A stretch of 64,000 bases of DNA from Trissonchulus latispiculum (GCA_030248195.1 JASAND010030870.1:1-64000), one strand, 5' to 3'; numbered from the stretch's first letter, positions 44,567 to 55,082 are shown. Notes: generated by a model from the sequence alone, not told the origin. Numbers and translations are program-made.

Positions 44567-44712
44567 CCCTGAGTCTACCCCAAAAAGAGGGGGTAGGTGT
44601 GAACCTACCCCAAAAAGAGGGGGTAAAGGCAGTAAAATGCCCTATGGCTGAAATTCTTCCGATTGATGCTTGTGAGGACCAAGATGAACTTCCAGAAGTG
44701 AAATCTGCATAA
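44434..44712 (+). CDS. Small ORF with LPQKEGV repeats overlapping the gag end
   Basis: A 92-codon frame starting inside the gag end. Three near-identical copies of LPQKEGV, from 24-27-bp DNA repeats at 44547-44632 (CCCCAAAAAGAGGGGGTA), lie in the middle. Possibly the start of a continuation toward pol, but no protease motif (DTG/DSG) is visible. Function unknown. Confidence 0.35.
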   Translation: MGIPPPHVASALTYKLATDSAFEDDSIFSFAFWPTEDLPQKEGVALSLPQKEGVGVNLPQKEGVKAVKCPMAEILPIDACEDQDELPEVKSA

Positions 44713-44769
44713 AAAAGGGTAACAGCTCCACCCGAACCCCCCGACCCTCCCCTAACAAGTGACTCGAGC

Positions 44770-45636
44770 TTGGGAGACGGTGGGGAGAAAGTTTTGAAAT
44801 CGTGTCTTTTACAGGGGCAGGACCTTTCCGTTATTAAAGACGGGCATAGTTTGGGTTTACCTCTAATTTCTGTAGCTTTTTCAGAGGAAGTTAAAGTTTG
44901 GGTGGAGGACCAGCCGGTTTTTCGGCTACGGGAGGAGTCAGAAACTCTTTTGGCTCCTCCCTTTTCTAAATTTGGTCTTGTATGGGGGGAAGGTTGGCCT
45001 CAGGAGGTGAGGGGGGTTGACTCCGCCCTCCTGGAGTCGCCTTCGTTGGGAGCTCAGCTTGCGCCTGGGTCCGACCGGGCCAGTTTAGCTGCTAAACCTC
45101 CGTCACGGGACCCTGAACGTATTCTTTCAAGTTTAAGTCATCCCGAACTTGTCATCCCGAGCTTTTCTCATCCCGATCTTGTGACTTCTGTACAAACTTC
45201 TTTCACGTCTGATACAAACCTGCCTCAAATTTCGGACAACAACTGGCATTATCACTATCTATCAACGTCAGTACATCCGGGTGAACATGGACATGTACGT
45301 ATTCCATTGCCTGACCTTTTTCGGAGCACTATTTCGGAATATATTTATGTACGTACACATGCCCAGAAAAAACGCAAGGACAAATATGATTCTAAGGGTA
45401 AACCTTTTGAGTACAAAGAAGGTATGATGGTTTGGAAAGACGTTTCTCGAGCAAATATTCCGAAGGGGGCAAGCCGCAAATACCTTCCAGCTTTTGAGGG
45501 GCCTTTCCGGATCCTTAAAGTTATTTATCCTACCAACTGTCAGATTCAATCTACTCTCAAGTTAGACGCCCCTCCTGAAACTGTTCATGTGAATAGATTC
45601 AAACCGTTTCTGATGGAATTGACACCCGACCAGTAA
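44770..45636 (+). pseudogene. Integrase C-terminal fragment (GPY/F module)
   Basis: The last ~120 residues of this 288-codon frame match the end of Gypsy integrases: KKRKDKYDSKGKP, GMMVWKD, NIPKGASRKYLPAFEGPFRI and VHVNRFKPF. EGPF is the GPY/F motif. No HHCC finger and no D,D-35-E core precede it. The first ~160 residues are low-complexity (repeated SHPELV/SHPDLV). The catalytic pol region thus appears lost, the join lying somewhere before about 45290. Confidence 0.75.
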
Positions 45637-47600
45637 CCTCTATTTTATTTTCCCCTCAACTGTAGTATGTATGCATCTCACACTACCGATCTCGTTTTGT
45701 TGTAATTTGTTAATTTTTACAATTTTAGGGTTTATACGTATATAATGGTTTTAGGCATATCTATGTTTTCTTCATGTTTAGGTTTATATCTGAATTGTGG
45801 TGGTGGGCATTGCCCCTTTTAAGCTTATTTTCAGGATTTTTCGGTCAGTTTTTCATACTTTAGGCTCTACTTTCTGATTGTGGTCAGTTTATGTGTTTTT
45901 CTTTTCTCTGAATTTTTTTCCTTGATCGAATCCTTTTCTTTTGATAAAATTGTGTGGCCACCTGTAGAATTCTTTTCTTGAATAATTATGTCTAACCGTA
46001 AAAATTTGGATAATGCTTCCTTAAATTAGAGTTTGTCTCTCAGCATTTTTGTATTGTTGCTACTTGTGGGGGTTCAGCCTATTTTCCTCCACGAGTTCAA
46101 TAGGTTTCTCTTGAACAATTGCAGCAGATGGCGCAGCATGATCATTTCGAGCATTTTGGCGTTCGTGCTCCGGGGTCATGTCGGGTGGGGTTGTACTCCC
46201 CCCTCCGCCCCCTATTCACCTCCCCCCGATGCTCAAACTATTGAAACTTAACAAAATTTGAATTTATCGGCCAGTCAGGGTGAATTTCTTGATCCCAAAG
46301 TTTCGGAAATTCTTTCACCAAAAAAGGTTTGTTTTCTTATTCCTAAAACTAAGTCTCATTTTGATCCTATAATTGCCTATCTTGTCCAGCCGGGTAGCAC
46401 GGTCCCTGTTTACCCTTTTGACTGGGACGATTATTTGTTTTGGATCCGGAGCCAGCGCATTAGAGAACGTTTTGTCTGGCTTTTCCATAATAAAATCCTT
46501 AGCCTTTTGAGAAACGGCCTTTGTCACCGCTAACGAAAAGGGTTTTGGCTAACCCCTACGGGTCGCCTCCACTTACGGGTGTTTTTGGGTATGGTATCCT
46601 TTGCCTACTACAGTTCATTATGGTCCATGTTCTCATTATTTTTCGCCTCCCACTTGTCATTCCCCAAATTCTTTTCATAATCCTACATTTTTGCCTTGTT
46701 TTACAGAATATAATTCTTTATTTCAGGTGGCCACAGGTTTTGATTTTAACTAAATCCTTTTGGTTTTTGGTACCTTTTTCTCCTATATTCGAAGTTTCTT
46801 ACTTTTCTGAGTTTTGGAACGAAAATGTTTTTTGTTTTATGGAAATTTTTCTGCTGTTTTTCATGTATCTAAAGTTTTCTTTGACTATTTTCCATTACCT
46901 TTGTATTTAGCTTTTCTTATATATACGAGGGTTATTTCACTACAGCACACAACAGCGCTCATGGCATTCATTCACATACGTACTCACTTTTGGAGGTTTT
47001 TCCGTCTTTTCACTGTTCTTGCTCCATGTTTGCACTTACTGTTTAGGTTTTCCTTGGGTTCTTCTGGTTGGTGCCTTTGGGGTTGGCTTTCCTGTTTCTG
47101 CTTTAGGGGAACGAAATTCATTGGGTTGCCTCTCTTCCAGGTTGTGTTTTTCTTAGTCATATGATTTTATTTTAGATTCTCTTTAGTCTTGTTTCATATA
47201 AAACTTGTGGCAAAAATTTATCTTGTGTACGTATTCAGAAGTTCTTTTGAAGCTAAAGCGAATTCTAATCTTCTGTTTTTCTTTGAAATTTTGAAAAACC
47301 GAATGTTTAGTAATGCTTCTAAAAGCGACTCTGAAGCTGTAAAGTGTTCTGTGCCTTCTGCACGTACGCAGTTGGGGGGGGGGGGGGGCGATTGGCGCAG
47401 CTTGAACCCTGAAGGGGGGGCGTCAGCTTCTCAGTCTTCGGCAGAAGAAAAGCCAGAACCTGTGGAGTTTCCAGAAGACTTAGGGGCGATGCCATTTTGT
47501 TTATGTCGCGCTTATGTTTATGTTTTGTTTATGTAACTCTTTAAAAAAATTTGTCAGATAAACCCCCAGAATTTTTCACTTTTCGGGATCAAATTGATCA
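45637..47600 (+). other. LTR element, T-rich stretch with short frames only
   Basis: No domain recognised. A 91-codon frame at 46258-46533 (VSEILSPKKVCFLIP, FDWDDYLFWI) looks protein-like but matches nothing I know. A later frame (47189-47536) has a Ser/Glu-rich tail. Long T-rich runs with acceptor-like ends could be introns of a spliced downstream gene. Confidence 0.35.
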
Positions 47601-47607
47601 AATTGAT

Positions 47608-48224
47608 TGATACTCGGCCAATATTCGTCATGTTTCGCAGAAAACGGGTTTTCCTCACCCTTTAGCCAGGACGACTACAGTAGTTACGTCAATTGAACAA
47701 CTGATCCGGTCCGTTCCTATCTGGGTTGAAGCTGCGCAAAAGGCGGGTTTTTTGGCTTGGGATTTGGAAGGGGTGTCGGCCAGAGGTTTCTTGGGGATTC
47801 CTCCCCACCGTACCCTGTCCTTGATTCAAATTGCTATTCCTTCCCGGAAAAGTTGCATTTGTTTCGTTGGCAAATTGATCAGGTTAGTCCTACGACTCCG
47901 AAACAGAAACCTATTTCATTGGGTATCTATTTGATCCCAGTTTATGTTCTCTTTTTTCAGTGCCCGTCTTGGGACTACCTTCAGTATTTATTGGTCCCGC
48001 TTTTCTATAACATGTCCTATCCTCCTTTTGGTCTGAATCCTCTGGCCGATGTCCGGTGCTTGTTAGGGGCTTTGGGCATAGATGCCCGCCATTCCGCCAC
48101 AGATCTTGCGTATCTGGGGCGTCAGGTTGTTGCGCGTGTTTCAGACCACCCTATGCAGCAGTGGATTCTAGGGGCCCTTATCCATGTCGCAATAAGAATA
48201 AACAGCGGATTCCACCGCCGGTGA
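47608..48224 (+). pseudogene. DEDD-type 3'-5' exonuclease-like domain of the LTR element
   Basis: The first frame (about 47608-47845) reads VVTSIEQLI, FLAWDLEGVS (DxE, codons 47761-47769) and LSLIQIAI. This is the Exo I pattern of WRN/RNase D/EXD-type exonucleases. After a one-base shift at a C/A run, EKLHLFRWQIDQ continues to a donor at 47882. With an intron 47883-47960 (GTTAGT ... TTTTTTCAG) removed, phase 0 leads into PPFGLNPLADVRCLLGALGI (Exo II-like, Asp codon 48048-48050) and ATDLAYLGRQVV. A clear Exo III block is not found. The domain call is my reading of motifs, not a search. Confidence 0.6.
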
Positions 48225-48580
48225 GTACGTGCGTGGATATCCCTTTGTCTTGGTATCAGGAGGAAATTTTACTATCCAACTAGTTGTGCAAGGCAGCTCC
48301 TTGCCGGGGTCTGCAGCCTTCTTCATCGCTAGCTGATTTGCGCTATGGGGCCCGGCGATTTTTCTAGTTCAGCTGCATCCAGGCCGATTACTCGACAGCA
48401 CCAGGCTTTGTTATCTCAACAGGAGGATCCTCCAACAAGTCTTGTGGATACAACGCCCTCTACGGCAGATCATTCTTTTGGAAGATTCCGACCTGCAGGC
48501 GTCGCCATCAACCGTGGTGGTAACTTTGGAGGAGCCCTTGGAACTTTTCGGATCTGTGAGTTCTCCAGTTTTGCCTGCTC
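48225..48580 (+). other. Spacer between exonuclease-like domain and minisatellite
   Basis: A strong donor-like CCG|GTGAGT at 48219-48226 suggests an exon end. Two or three short overlapping frames follow, none with a recognisable domain. Confidence 0.3.
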
Positions 48581-48583
48581 CGA

Positions 48584-48800
48584 TAAGTTCGGGCTCTGTC
48601 CCGATAAGTTCGGGGTCTGTCCCGATAAGTCCGGGCTCTGTCCCGACAAGTTCGGGCTCTGTCCCGATAAGTTCGGGCTTTGTCCCGATAAGTTCGGGCT
48701 CTGTCCCGACAAGTTCGGGCTCTGCTCCGATAAGTTCGGTCTCTGTCGCGATAAGTTCGGGGTTCGCTCCGATAAGTTCGGGACCCCCCAAAAAGTTCGG
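48584..48800 (+). repeat. 21-bp coding-like minisatellite (about 10 units)
   Basis: The unit GATAAGTTCGGGCTCTGTCCC repeats with few changes. The array is open in several frames on both strands, giving SSGSVPI heptads in one frame and DKFGLCP in another. It lies between the exonuclease-like and NADAR-like segments and could be a linker of the accessory protein. Confidence 0.85.
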
Positions 48801-49108
48801 GCCTTCTTGCAACAAGTTCGGGATTACCATCAGTAAGTTCGGGCTCTACAATATTCGGGTCTATCACGACCTCTGGTATTTCAGCTGTTGTGGAAACGGG
48901 ACAACAGGGTTTGGGTGAACACATGGTGGCTTCTAACATGCACCGTATTCCGGACACGGGTGAGCAGGGTTACCGTCTGCATTTGAAGATCTATGGCTAC
49001 GAACACCGCTTTTCGGAGGGCGGTTACCATCATCGTAAGACCGATTACTGGTTCTGTTTGCCTGAGCCGGATCGATATCTGGCTTCGCGGGGTTGCCCGT
49101 TTTAAGCC

Positions 49109-49540
49109 ATGCAGGGGTCGAAGCATTATACAAGGGGCTGGTTCCATCAGTCAGTTCCGTTTCGCCGCTTTTGGGAACATCCTAAAATCAATGTTCGGGC
49201 ATTTGTTATGCTTGATGTCATCCGACAGAAGGCCCAGGTTTGTCCATCGTATCGCAAGTGGCTAGCGGCGATGGGGGGCCGACTCATTGTCGAGGCCTCT
49301 CGAAACGAGTATTGGGGAGTCGGCAAGACAAGGGCTATGCTTAGCCACATGGGGCCACAGGATTATACGCGTTTGACGTGTTTAAGTCCGACCCCTGCGG
49401 CTCCCCACCCAAATTAGATGAGCAAGCTCCACATGGTCTTACGGAGTGAACTGTTCTCTGACCTACCAGATTTAGTCACGGCAATGCGAGCGGACCACCG
49501 GGAACAGGAGGTCATGGCGGTTGAGGCCGAAAATGTGTAG
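49109..49540 (+). pseudogene. NADAR-like domain of the LTR element (in-frame TAG)
   Basis: The frame reads WFHQSVPFRRFWEHPKI, VRAFVMLDVIRQKAQVCPSY, RKWLAAMGGRLIVEAS and NEYWGVGKTRAML. After an in-frame TAG (49415-49417) it continues MSKLHMVLRSEL to a stop at 49538. This matches the second half of NADAR/YbiA-like domains: Lys/Ala helix, L-x-E-A/H, YWGxG, and a closing N-x-L-x-M-x-x-R-x-x-L helix. Such proteins act on ADP-ribose or pyrimidine-intermediate glycosidic substrates. The N-terminal part is less clear and probably lies in another frame at 48890-49105 (after FSEGGYHHRKTDYWF). Confidence 0.6.
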
Positions 49541-51580
49541 GGGGCGTTGTTGTGCGTTGTTCTGCAGCCCCGTGTATATGGAAAATTTTCTGAAAATTTC
49601 TTTAGTGTCCGAGCTGATCCTCAAAAAATTTTGTTTATATTTTCGTGATAATTCAATCTTTCCACGCTGACCTTAGGGGCCTCTTTCTTCGATTAAATTT
49701 TATTTTGGAAGTTTCTTCTTCTGTTCTGTTGAATTTTCCTCTAGTTTTTCGTTCGCTCGGGCAGATCTACTATTTTACGTGTTTCTACTTACTTCCTTAC
49801 GGCTGAAGGGGTTCTGGGGTGGGCGAGTTGCTTTGTTGACCTAAGACTGGGACACGGAGTGAACCGTCTCCCCCAGACTCCTGTTTCCTATGTACTTACA
49901 TTTGACTAGTATCTAACAGTTTTCGAGTCTTCGCCGTGGTGTGGGTTTCCGAAGGTTGTTACCTAAAACTGGGTCATCTTTGGGGCACTCACACCGCTGC
50001 GACCATGCTACAGTTGAGGGGCTTTGTGATGTATTCTGTTTGTTTTTGCATTTTATTCCATGGCATTTTGTTTAAGCCTTTAATTACTGTGCTTTATGCT
50101 TACTACTTTAATTTTTGTTTGTGTTTAGGTGATGGTTGTTTTCTTGTAACCGGTCCCCATACCCCCATTTTGCACCAGGCGTGCCCCACGACGGATGCTG
50201 AACGGGAGCTGGACCAAGTTATCATTGTTCTGCATTATCTGGACTCTCACCCAGACTGTAATGGCCGGTATCTCAGACGACGAACTGCTTTTGTTATGGT
50301 CAACATCTGGACTGGGTTTGACTGGTTATGGAGGTGGCTCTACTTGCCTCCACTGTACTCTTGACCGATATCCGGTCTTATGTCTTTTCTGTTGGGACCT
50401 GGTTTCACCATACTTGGTCTGGGCCACTACTCATGGCCTGTGTATTTTTTTGGGGTCCTTTCTGACTGTTTGCTGGGTCTCGGTTATACCCCGGTCACTT
50501 TTCTATGGCCTTTGCTGGTTTGGCCAATTTTCCATCCTGCGTCTGGCCGTTCTTGAGTCGGCTTTCCGGTGCGGCCGTTTTCGGCCGATTGTACTGTCTG
50601 GCCTGACCTTTCTGTCGGATCCGAATCCCTCTATTCGGACTTTTCTTCTTGTCGGGTCTGTTCCCGGCGTCTGCTAGAACTGTCCTGATGCTCCCATTAT
50701 GAAATCGTGGTCTCTTCGGTGCACGCCTAGGACGCTTGGCTTCTCCCATTGATGTGTTTTGTTATTAATTTTCATTCCATTTTTTGTACTTTCATATATA
50801 TTATAAGTGGGGGGTATCTTTTCTTGTTGTATGGGGAGGGGACCTTTTTAATTTCTCCTCTGGTTTTGTTTCTTTGATAGGGCGCCCCCTCAGTTGTTTT
50901 GATAGTTTTCTTTGGTAGCTAATTTTTACGTGTTGGCCATGTTTTGCCATGTATAACTCTGCCCTAACGTACCTGCCTTATTTTGGTTTTTCTATTTCTT
51001 CTACTACTTGTTACGTATAATAAACCGCTAGTAAGTGCTTATATTTGTTGTTTCTCTATAGAATTCTATTTGGGTTTCTTCCGCGTGGGTTTTGCTTGGA
51101 TTTTAAGTATGAGGTTGTGGTTGTTGGGATGGGTTCCCTAGTGGGCAGTGTCCCCGTTGTATCCTGTCTTTTCTGTCTGTTCGGTCTTGCGCGTGGGGGT
51201 CCATACGGGTGTTTATTGTACTGTTTTGGAAATTTACGTAGTTGTCTGTGTTTCTCAAAAGTCGTCAATAGTTTGTTTCGCTTAGTCGTTTGTTTCGTAT
51301 GTTCGTTTCGTCTGTCTACGTTGGTTTTGTGTTTAGTTTCGGTCACAGCCGACACAGTTTTACCCAGTGTCAGTCCGAAGTGTCAGTCCGGACTCGTCTG
51401 TGAGCCGCGTAGTTCGCAGGCAGTGGGGATCGTTTGGCTCCACTTTTAGTCTTAGCTAGGTCTAATTCGCGTTTTATCTCTAAAACTACTACTTGGACGT
51501 CCAAAACTAATGTAATCCAGTTTTACCATTGTCTAACATTCTGTGGCACCCGTATTGATCGCCGCGCGGGGGGCCGGCGG
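49541..51580 (+). other. LTR element 3' region, no recognised domain
   Basis: Short frames only: 49936-50364 (hydrophobic N-terminus, then PTTDAERELDQVIIVLHYLD), 50195-50677 and 51045-51449. An acceptor-like TTTGTGTTTAG at about 50120-50130 precedes the better part of the first. It may be a spliced terminal exon or 3' UTR. Confidence 0.35.
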
Positions 51581-51581
51581 C

Positions 51582-51594
51582 GGAAAAGAGGGGG
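51582..51594 (+). promoter_or_regulatory. Polypurine tract of the LTR element
   Basis: GGAAAAGAGGGGG, followed by TATTT and the 3' LTR start. It is the expected plus-strand primer for reverse transcription. Confidence 0.75.
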
Positions 51595-51599
51595 TATTT

Positions 51600-52247
51600 T
51601 GTGGGATATTACCTATTGGGGCACTGATAGCTAGCTGCGCAGCAGCGCAGCATTGAAAATTATGTGTAGCGCTATCTTCATACGTGTGACGTAAAGTATA
51701 TTCTATTTGATGAAATTATACAACTTTGAACTATTTCGACAATTATCTTATTCATGAATGATAAAAGTGATTTCTTTCTGGGCTAGCTACGCCAGTAGCA
51801 CAAAGTATATATAAGAGAGAAAAAGTGCAGGCTGAGTCAGTTGTAGTTGATGTGTCAACAAGGCTGGGGGTGGTTGATCTATTATTGGGTAGGAGTTGTC
51901 GGGCTAGGTTTAGGTTTTGGGAGTGGGTAACGCCCTCCCTCGTGTGCTTTATTCCCGCTTATTGTGCTCCTTTGTATTTTGTATCAATCCTGTATGTCTA
52001 TTTCAATGTTGAAGTGAGTAGTTTATGTCTGGTACAGTAAAGTCTAGCGGTATTTTAGTCTATCAGTTTAGGGACGGTCGCTTAGGGTCCGCAAGTAGTT
52101 CTATCTCAATTTACTCGCTAATTTACGATACTCTCGCATCTTCTCTCAACTGGCTAGGACTAGACATCACACACTGAGCACCTACTTGCAATCAACTAGT
52201 GAAGTCCGACGTAGTTTATTCTAGAGGTACACACACAGTACTTCACA
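51600..52247 (+). repeat. 3' LTR
   Basis: A 648-bp copy of the 5' LTR with about five or six differences. It ends CACACAGTACTTCACA before the CTGG duplication. The near identity implies a recent insertion, as the two LTRs are identical when an element integrates. Confidence 0.95.
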
Positions 52248-52861
52248 CTGGTTTGCAAATTATAACTGATTAAACTAGGCAATGCAGATTGCAGATAAAG
52301 CCAAGCTTCAAAAGTCTCTAGCTTTGTCCCGTCTTTAAGTTAAAAATCAAACCCTTGACTGGCTGTACATAATCAACACTTTATACAACTTGGAAATCAT
52401 TTACATTGCCTGTGTATACTCAAAAATCCTTCAATCAGAAAAGATACGCAAACCGGCACAGCAAATGAAACTTATATTGCCTTAGAATTAAGTTTTATTG
52501 AATAATTTGAAGTGTGAATGTAATGTTTTGAAAATTGTTATCTAGCTTTCTTAAAAATTCCCTAATTTTGAAGTAAATATAAAAAATCATTGTCCCGCGG
52601 GATCTCGCGGGACGAAGGTTGTCGTCCCATCCCGTCCCGTACCGCGGGATCCCGCGGGATCCCGCGACCCGCGTCCATCTCTGGTTTTACCCATGTTGTT
52701 AACCTCTTGAAAGCTTAAACTTTAAAATTTTGCTGCAGATTTGTCAATAATTTGTTGAAATGCGTCTGTGCTAAATTTCAACAAAATCAATTAAAAACTG
52801 CAACTTAGACAGAGGGGTTCGCCTAACACCGCATGACACTAAATTGAAGATGTAATGTCTA

Positions 52862-53515
52862 GGATCAAGTAAACAATCTCCCCCCCCCCAGGCTCAATTG
52901 GGGGGGGGGAGATAGTTAACTTGATGCTAACTTTCTCAAAATTTGACCAATTTAGCTCAAATTTTGTGTGGGTGCATTCCAACATATATTTGCTTGATTG
53001 GTAATGACATTTTAAAAATTTTAAAAATTTAAATTTCTAAGTTTTTTTAGGGGGCACCAAGGAGAACCAAAAACTTTTTGTCTCCTATTTTGCTGAAAAG
53101 TTGTATATAGGGGTTTTCTGTATCGTAAAACACGAATCTGAAGTCCGATTTTCGTTTCTGCTTTTCAGTGTAAGCTAAAGTAGTAAGCTTAAGATGTAAG
53201 CTTATACTGAACTAACGAAAAGCAAGATCGAAAAACGGACTTCAGATTCGTGTTCTACGACACAGAAAACCCCTATATACAACTTTTCAGCAAAATCCGA
53301 GACATAAAATTTTTTGGTTCCCCTTGGTCCCTCTTTAAAAAACTTAAAAATTTAAATTTTTAGAAATTTTAAAATATTATTACCAATCGATCAGACATGT
53401 GTTGGAATGCACCCACACAACTTTTTAACCAATTGGGTCAAGTTTTGAGTGAGATAAAGCGTTGGGGGGAGATAGTTTACTTGGGTATTTGGGAGGGAAA
53501 TTGTTTACTTGATCC
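52862..53515. mobile_element. Foldback element with ~300-bp arms
   Basis: GGATCAAGTAAACAATCTCC and its inverse bound the element. TA flanks both ends (52860-52861, 53516-53517), within TGTCTA/TATGTC. The two arms pair over most of their length (AAACACGAATCTGAAGTCCG against CGGACTTCAGATTCGTG), with the turn near 53190. No ORF. It lies in the right-hand part of the Harbinger-like host. Confidence 0.8.
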
Positions 53516-53915
53516 TATGTCTATTAATGATGAGTAAATATCTTCTTTTGCAGTCTTATTTTATTTAAAAATTTCCAAATGTCGGGAAGTTTTTCTAAAA
53601 TTCTCAAATGGTGAAAAGATGGGCATTAAGTAAGGCAAAACTAACTATTTTAACTCTTTTCGCGAATGCAGAGAGTTAATTTTAACTCTCCCTGTTTTAA
53701 CACTTTTAAGACTTTTCGCGAATGCAGAGAGTTAATTTTAACTCTGCCAGTTTTAACTTTTTTAACTCTTTGATTTTTAATCCTGCAGAAGTTAAAGGAG
53801 TTAAAAGCAGGCAGAGTTAAATTTAACTCTGTGCATTCATGCAAAAAGGTTAAAAGGGATAATTTTAACTCTGCTCTGCTCTACTCTACTCTAGCCATTC
53901 GCGAAAAGGCCCTAA

Positions 53916-54806
53916 GATCAAAATTTCACGAAAGCTTCGTGTGGTAAACCCTTCGAATTAGGTAAACCCTGCACTAGGTGAAAGAGCATAAGAAGAGCTT
54001 TACAACGATGTGCATATCTCTGCTGTCGTGGTTTTTCGAAAACGAATTCTACAGGATATTTCATGATGCTTTTGCGATGGATTTGTTTATTATTTTATGA
54101 AATAGATTAAGCAACTTATTAACATCATATTAACATATGCACAAAACAGAAGCGATTATTGGAAAATTTTCCAAATTAATTTTGCTAATTTCTGCTTCAG
54201 CCTGAGTTGCTCAAATGTTGCATGTACGTTTATTTGAAAGTGCGCAGGGGCAAATTTCTTAGTTTATGCTAAACTATGATATTCCTTTAAAAAATTTTTT
54301 AAAGTTTTTGATCACGAATAAAATTCTCAAATTGCATAAATCGAGAAACTGAAACAAGCAGGCCCTAAAAGGGGCATAATTCCGTATTTGAGCGATGGTG
54401 TATCTGCCTGTGGGAGTGAAAGACGAGAGTCGATGGAAGAAGTGTGGAAGTTACTGAAATTGAAAAATATGAGGCTTTTGTAAAGCAGCATCAGTGCAAT
54501 AAAAAGTTTATATTTAATACCAAGAGAAAGATTAAGCCTATAATAATCTGAAAACATTAAGGTGCTGCTTTTGCAATTTTTGAAAAATCTGTTTTCTAGC
54601 TACAGCTTTGGTTATATTCAACCATACAAGAGCAGTCAAGACATTTGCTGATTGTAATTTGCTATGTCGTTCCTTATAAAACAACCTAAAGTTTTTCTCC
54701 TGTAAGGGTAGATGCATGCTGCTTAAATGGGGTCAATTATATAGCAAACTCCGATTTTACTGATAGTGTCTGCATGAGAGAGTATAACAGTCCGAATTCG
54801 GACTGC
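53916..54806. other. Unassigned sequence between transposons
   Basis: AT-rich; no coding frame over about 76 codons; no TIR pair and no tandem repeat recognised. Confidence 0.4.
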
Positions 54807-55082
54807 ACCTGCGATTAGGGTTGCGCCGGGGCCGTGTAACGGGGCCGGGGCCGGGCCGGCCCCGTTTCGGCCCGGCCCCGCAAAATTTTTAACGGCCCGG
54901 CCCCATTGACTTTGCGGCCCGGGCCCGTTACACGGCCTCGGCGGCCCCGTGGGCCCCGACGGCCCCGACGGCCCCGTAAGCCCCGGCGGCCCCGTGGGCC
55001 CCGTAGAGCGGTCAGGACGTATATAACACACTTTATTATATATTTTCTGCTGTGCATATGACTATTTCTTGGCGTATGTAGT

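Larger units (their letters stand above)
40062..52247 (+). mobile_element. Ty3/Gypsy-type LTR retrotransposon with accessory exonuclease-like and NADAR-like region
   Basis: LTRs 40062-40708 and 51600-52247 begin TG and end CA, differ at only about five or six positions, and are flanked by CTGG on both sides (40058-40061, 52248-52251). Order inside: primer site, leader, long gag ORF, integrase C-terminal tail, then about 6 kb of accessory sequence and polypurine tract. I found no protease, RT, RNase H or integrase core, so the copy cannot be autonomous. It is the youngest datable insertion here and lies in hAT-like element A. By position, the accessory region occupies the place where env lies in retroviruses. 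Confidence 0.93.
37805..52683. mobile_element. hAT-like element A (split by later insertions)
   Basis: Left end CAGAGATGGAGCGGGAC and right end, inverse of CAGAGATGGACGCGGG, are flanked by a perfect 8-bp duplication GTTTTACC (37797-37804, 52684-52691). Native parts contain repeated CGGGATCCCGC and GTCCCG boxes (39366-39440, 52590-52670). After removing the insertions at 37845-39357 and 40062-52247, about 1.2 kb remains, without a transposase ORF. A diverged left-end copy is found at about 55414. Confidence 0.85.
35542..53912. mobile_element. Harbinger-like non-autonomous element hosting a nested transposon stack
   Basis: Left end GGGCCGTTTCGCGAATGG (35542) and right end, inverse of GGGCCTTTTCGCGAATGG (53912), match closely. 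The flanks are TTA (35539-35541) and TAA (53913-53915), a TWA-type target with one mismatch. Native sequence with AGTTAAAATTAACTC motifs and TTTTCGCGAATG boxes is seen at 35542-35601, 36541-36830 and 53640-53912. Everything else is later insertions. Without them the element is roughly 2.5 kb or less and has no ORF. Confidence 0.65.

Noticed and set aside
45637..51580. Ordinary retroviral-type envelope gene
   Set aside because: No signal peptide, glycoprotein-like frame, furin-type site or fusion peptide was seen; the only recognisable modules are nuclease-like and NADAR-like.
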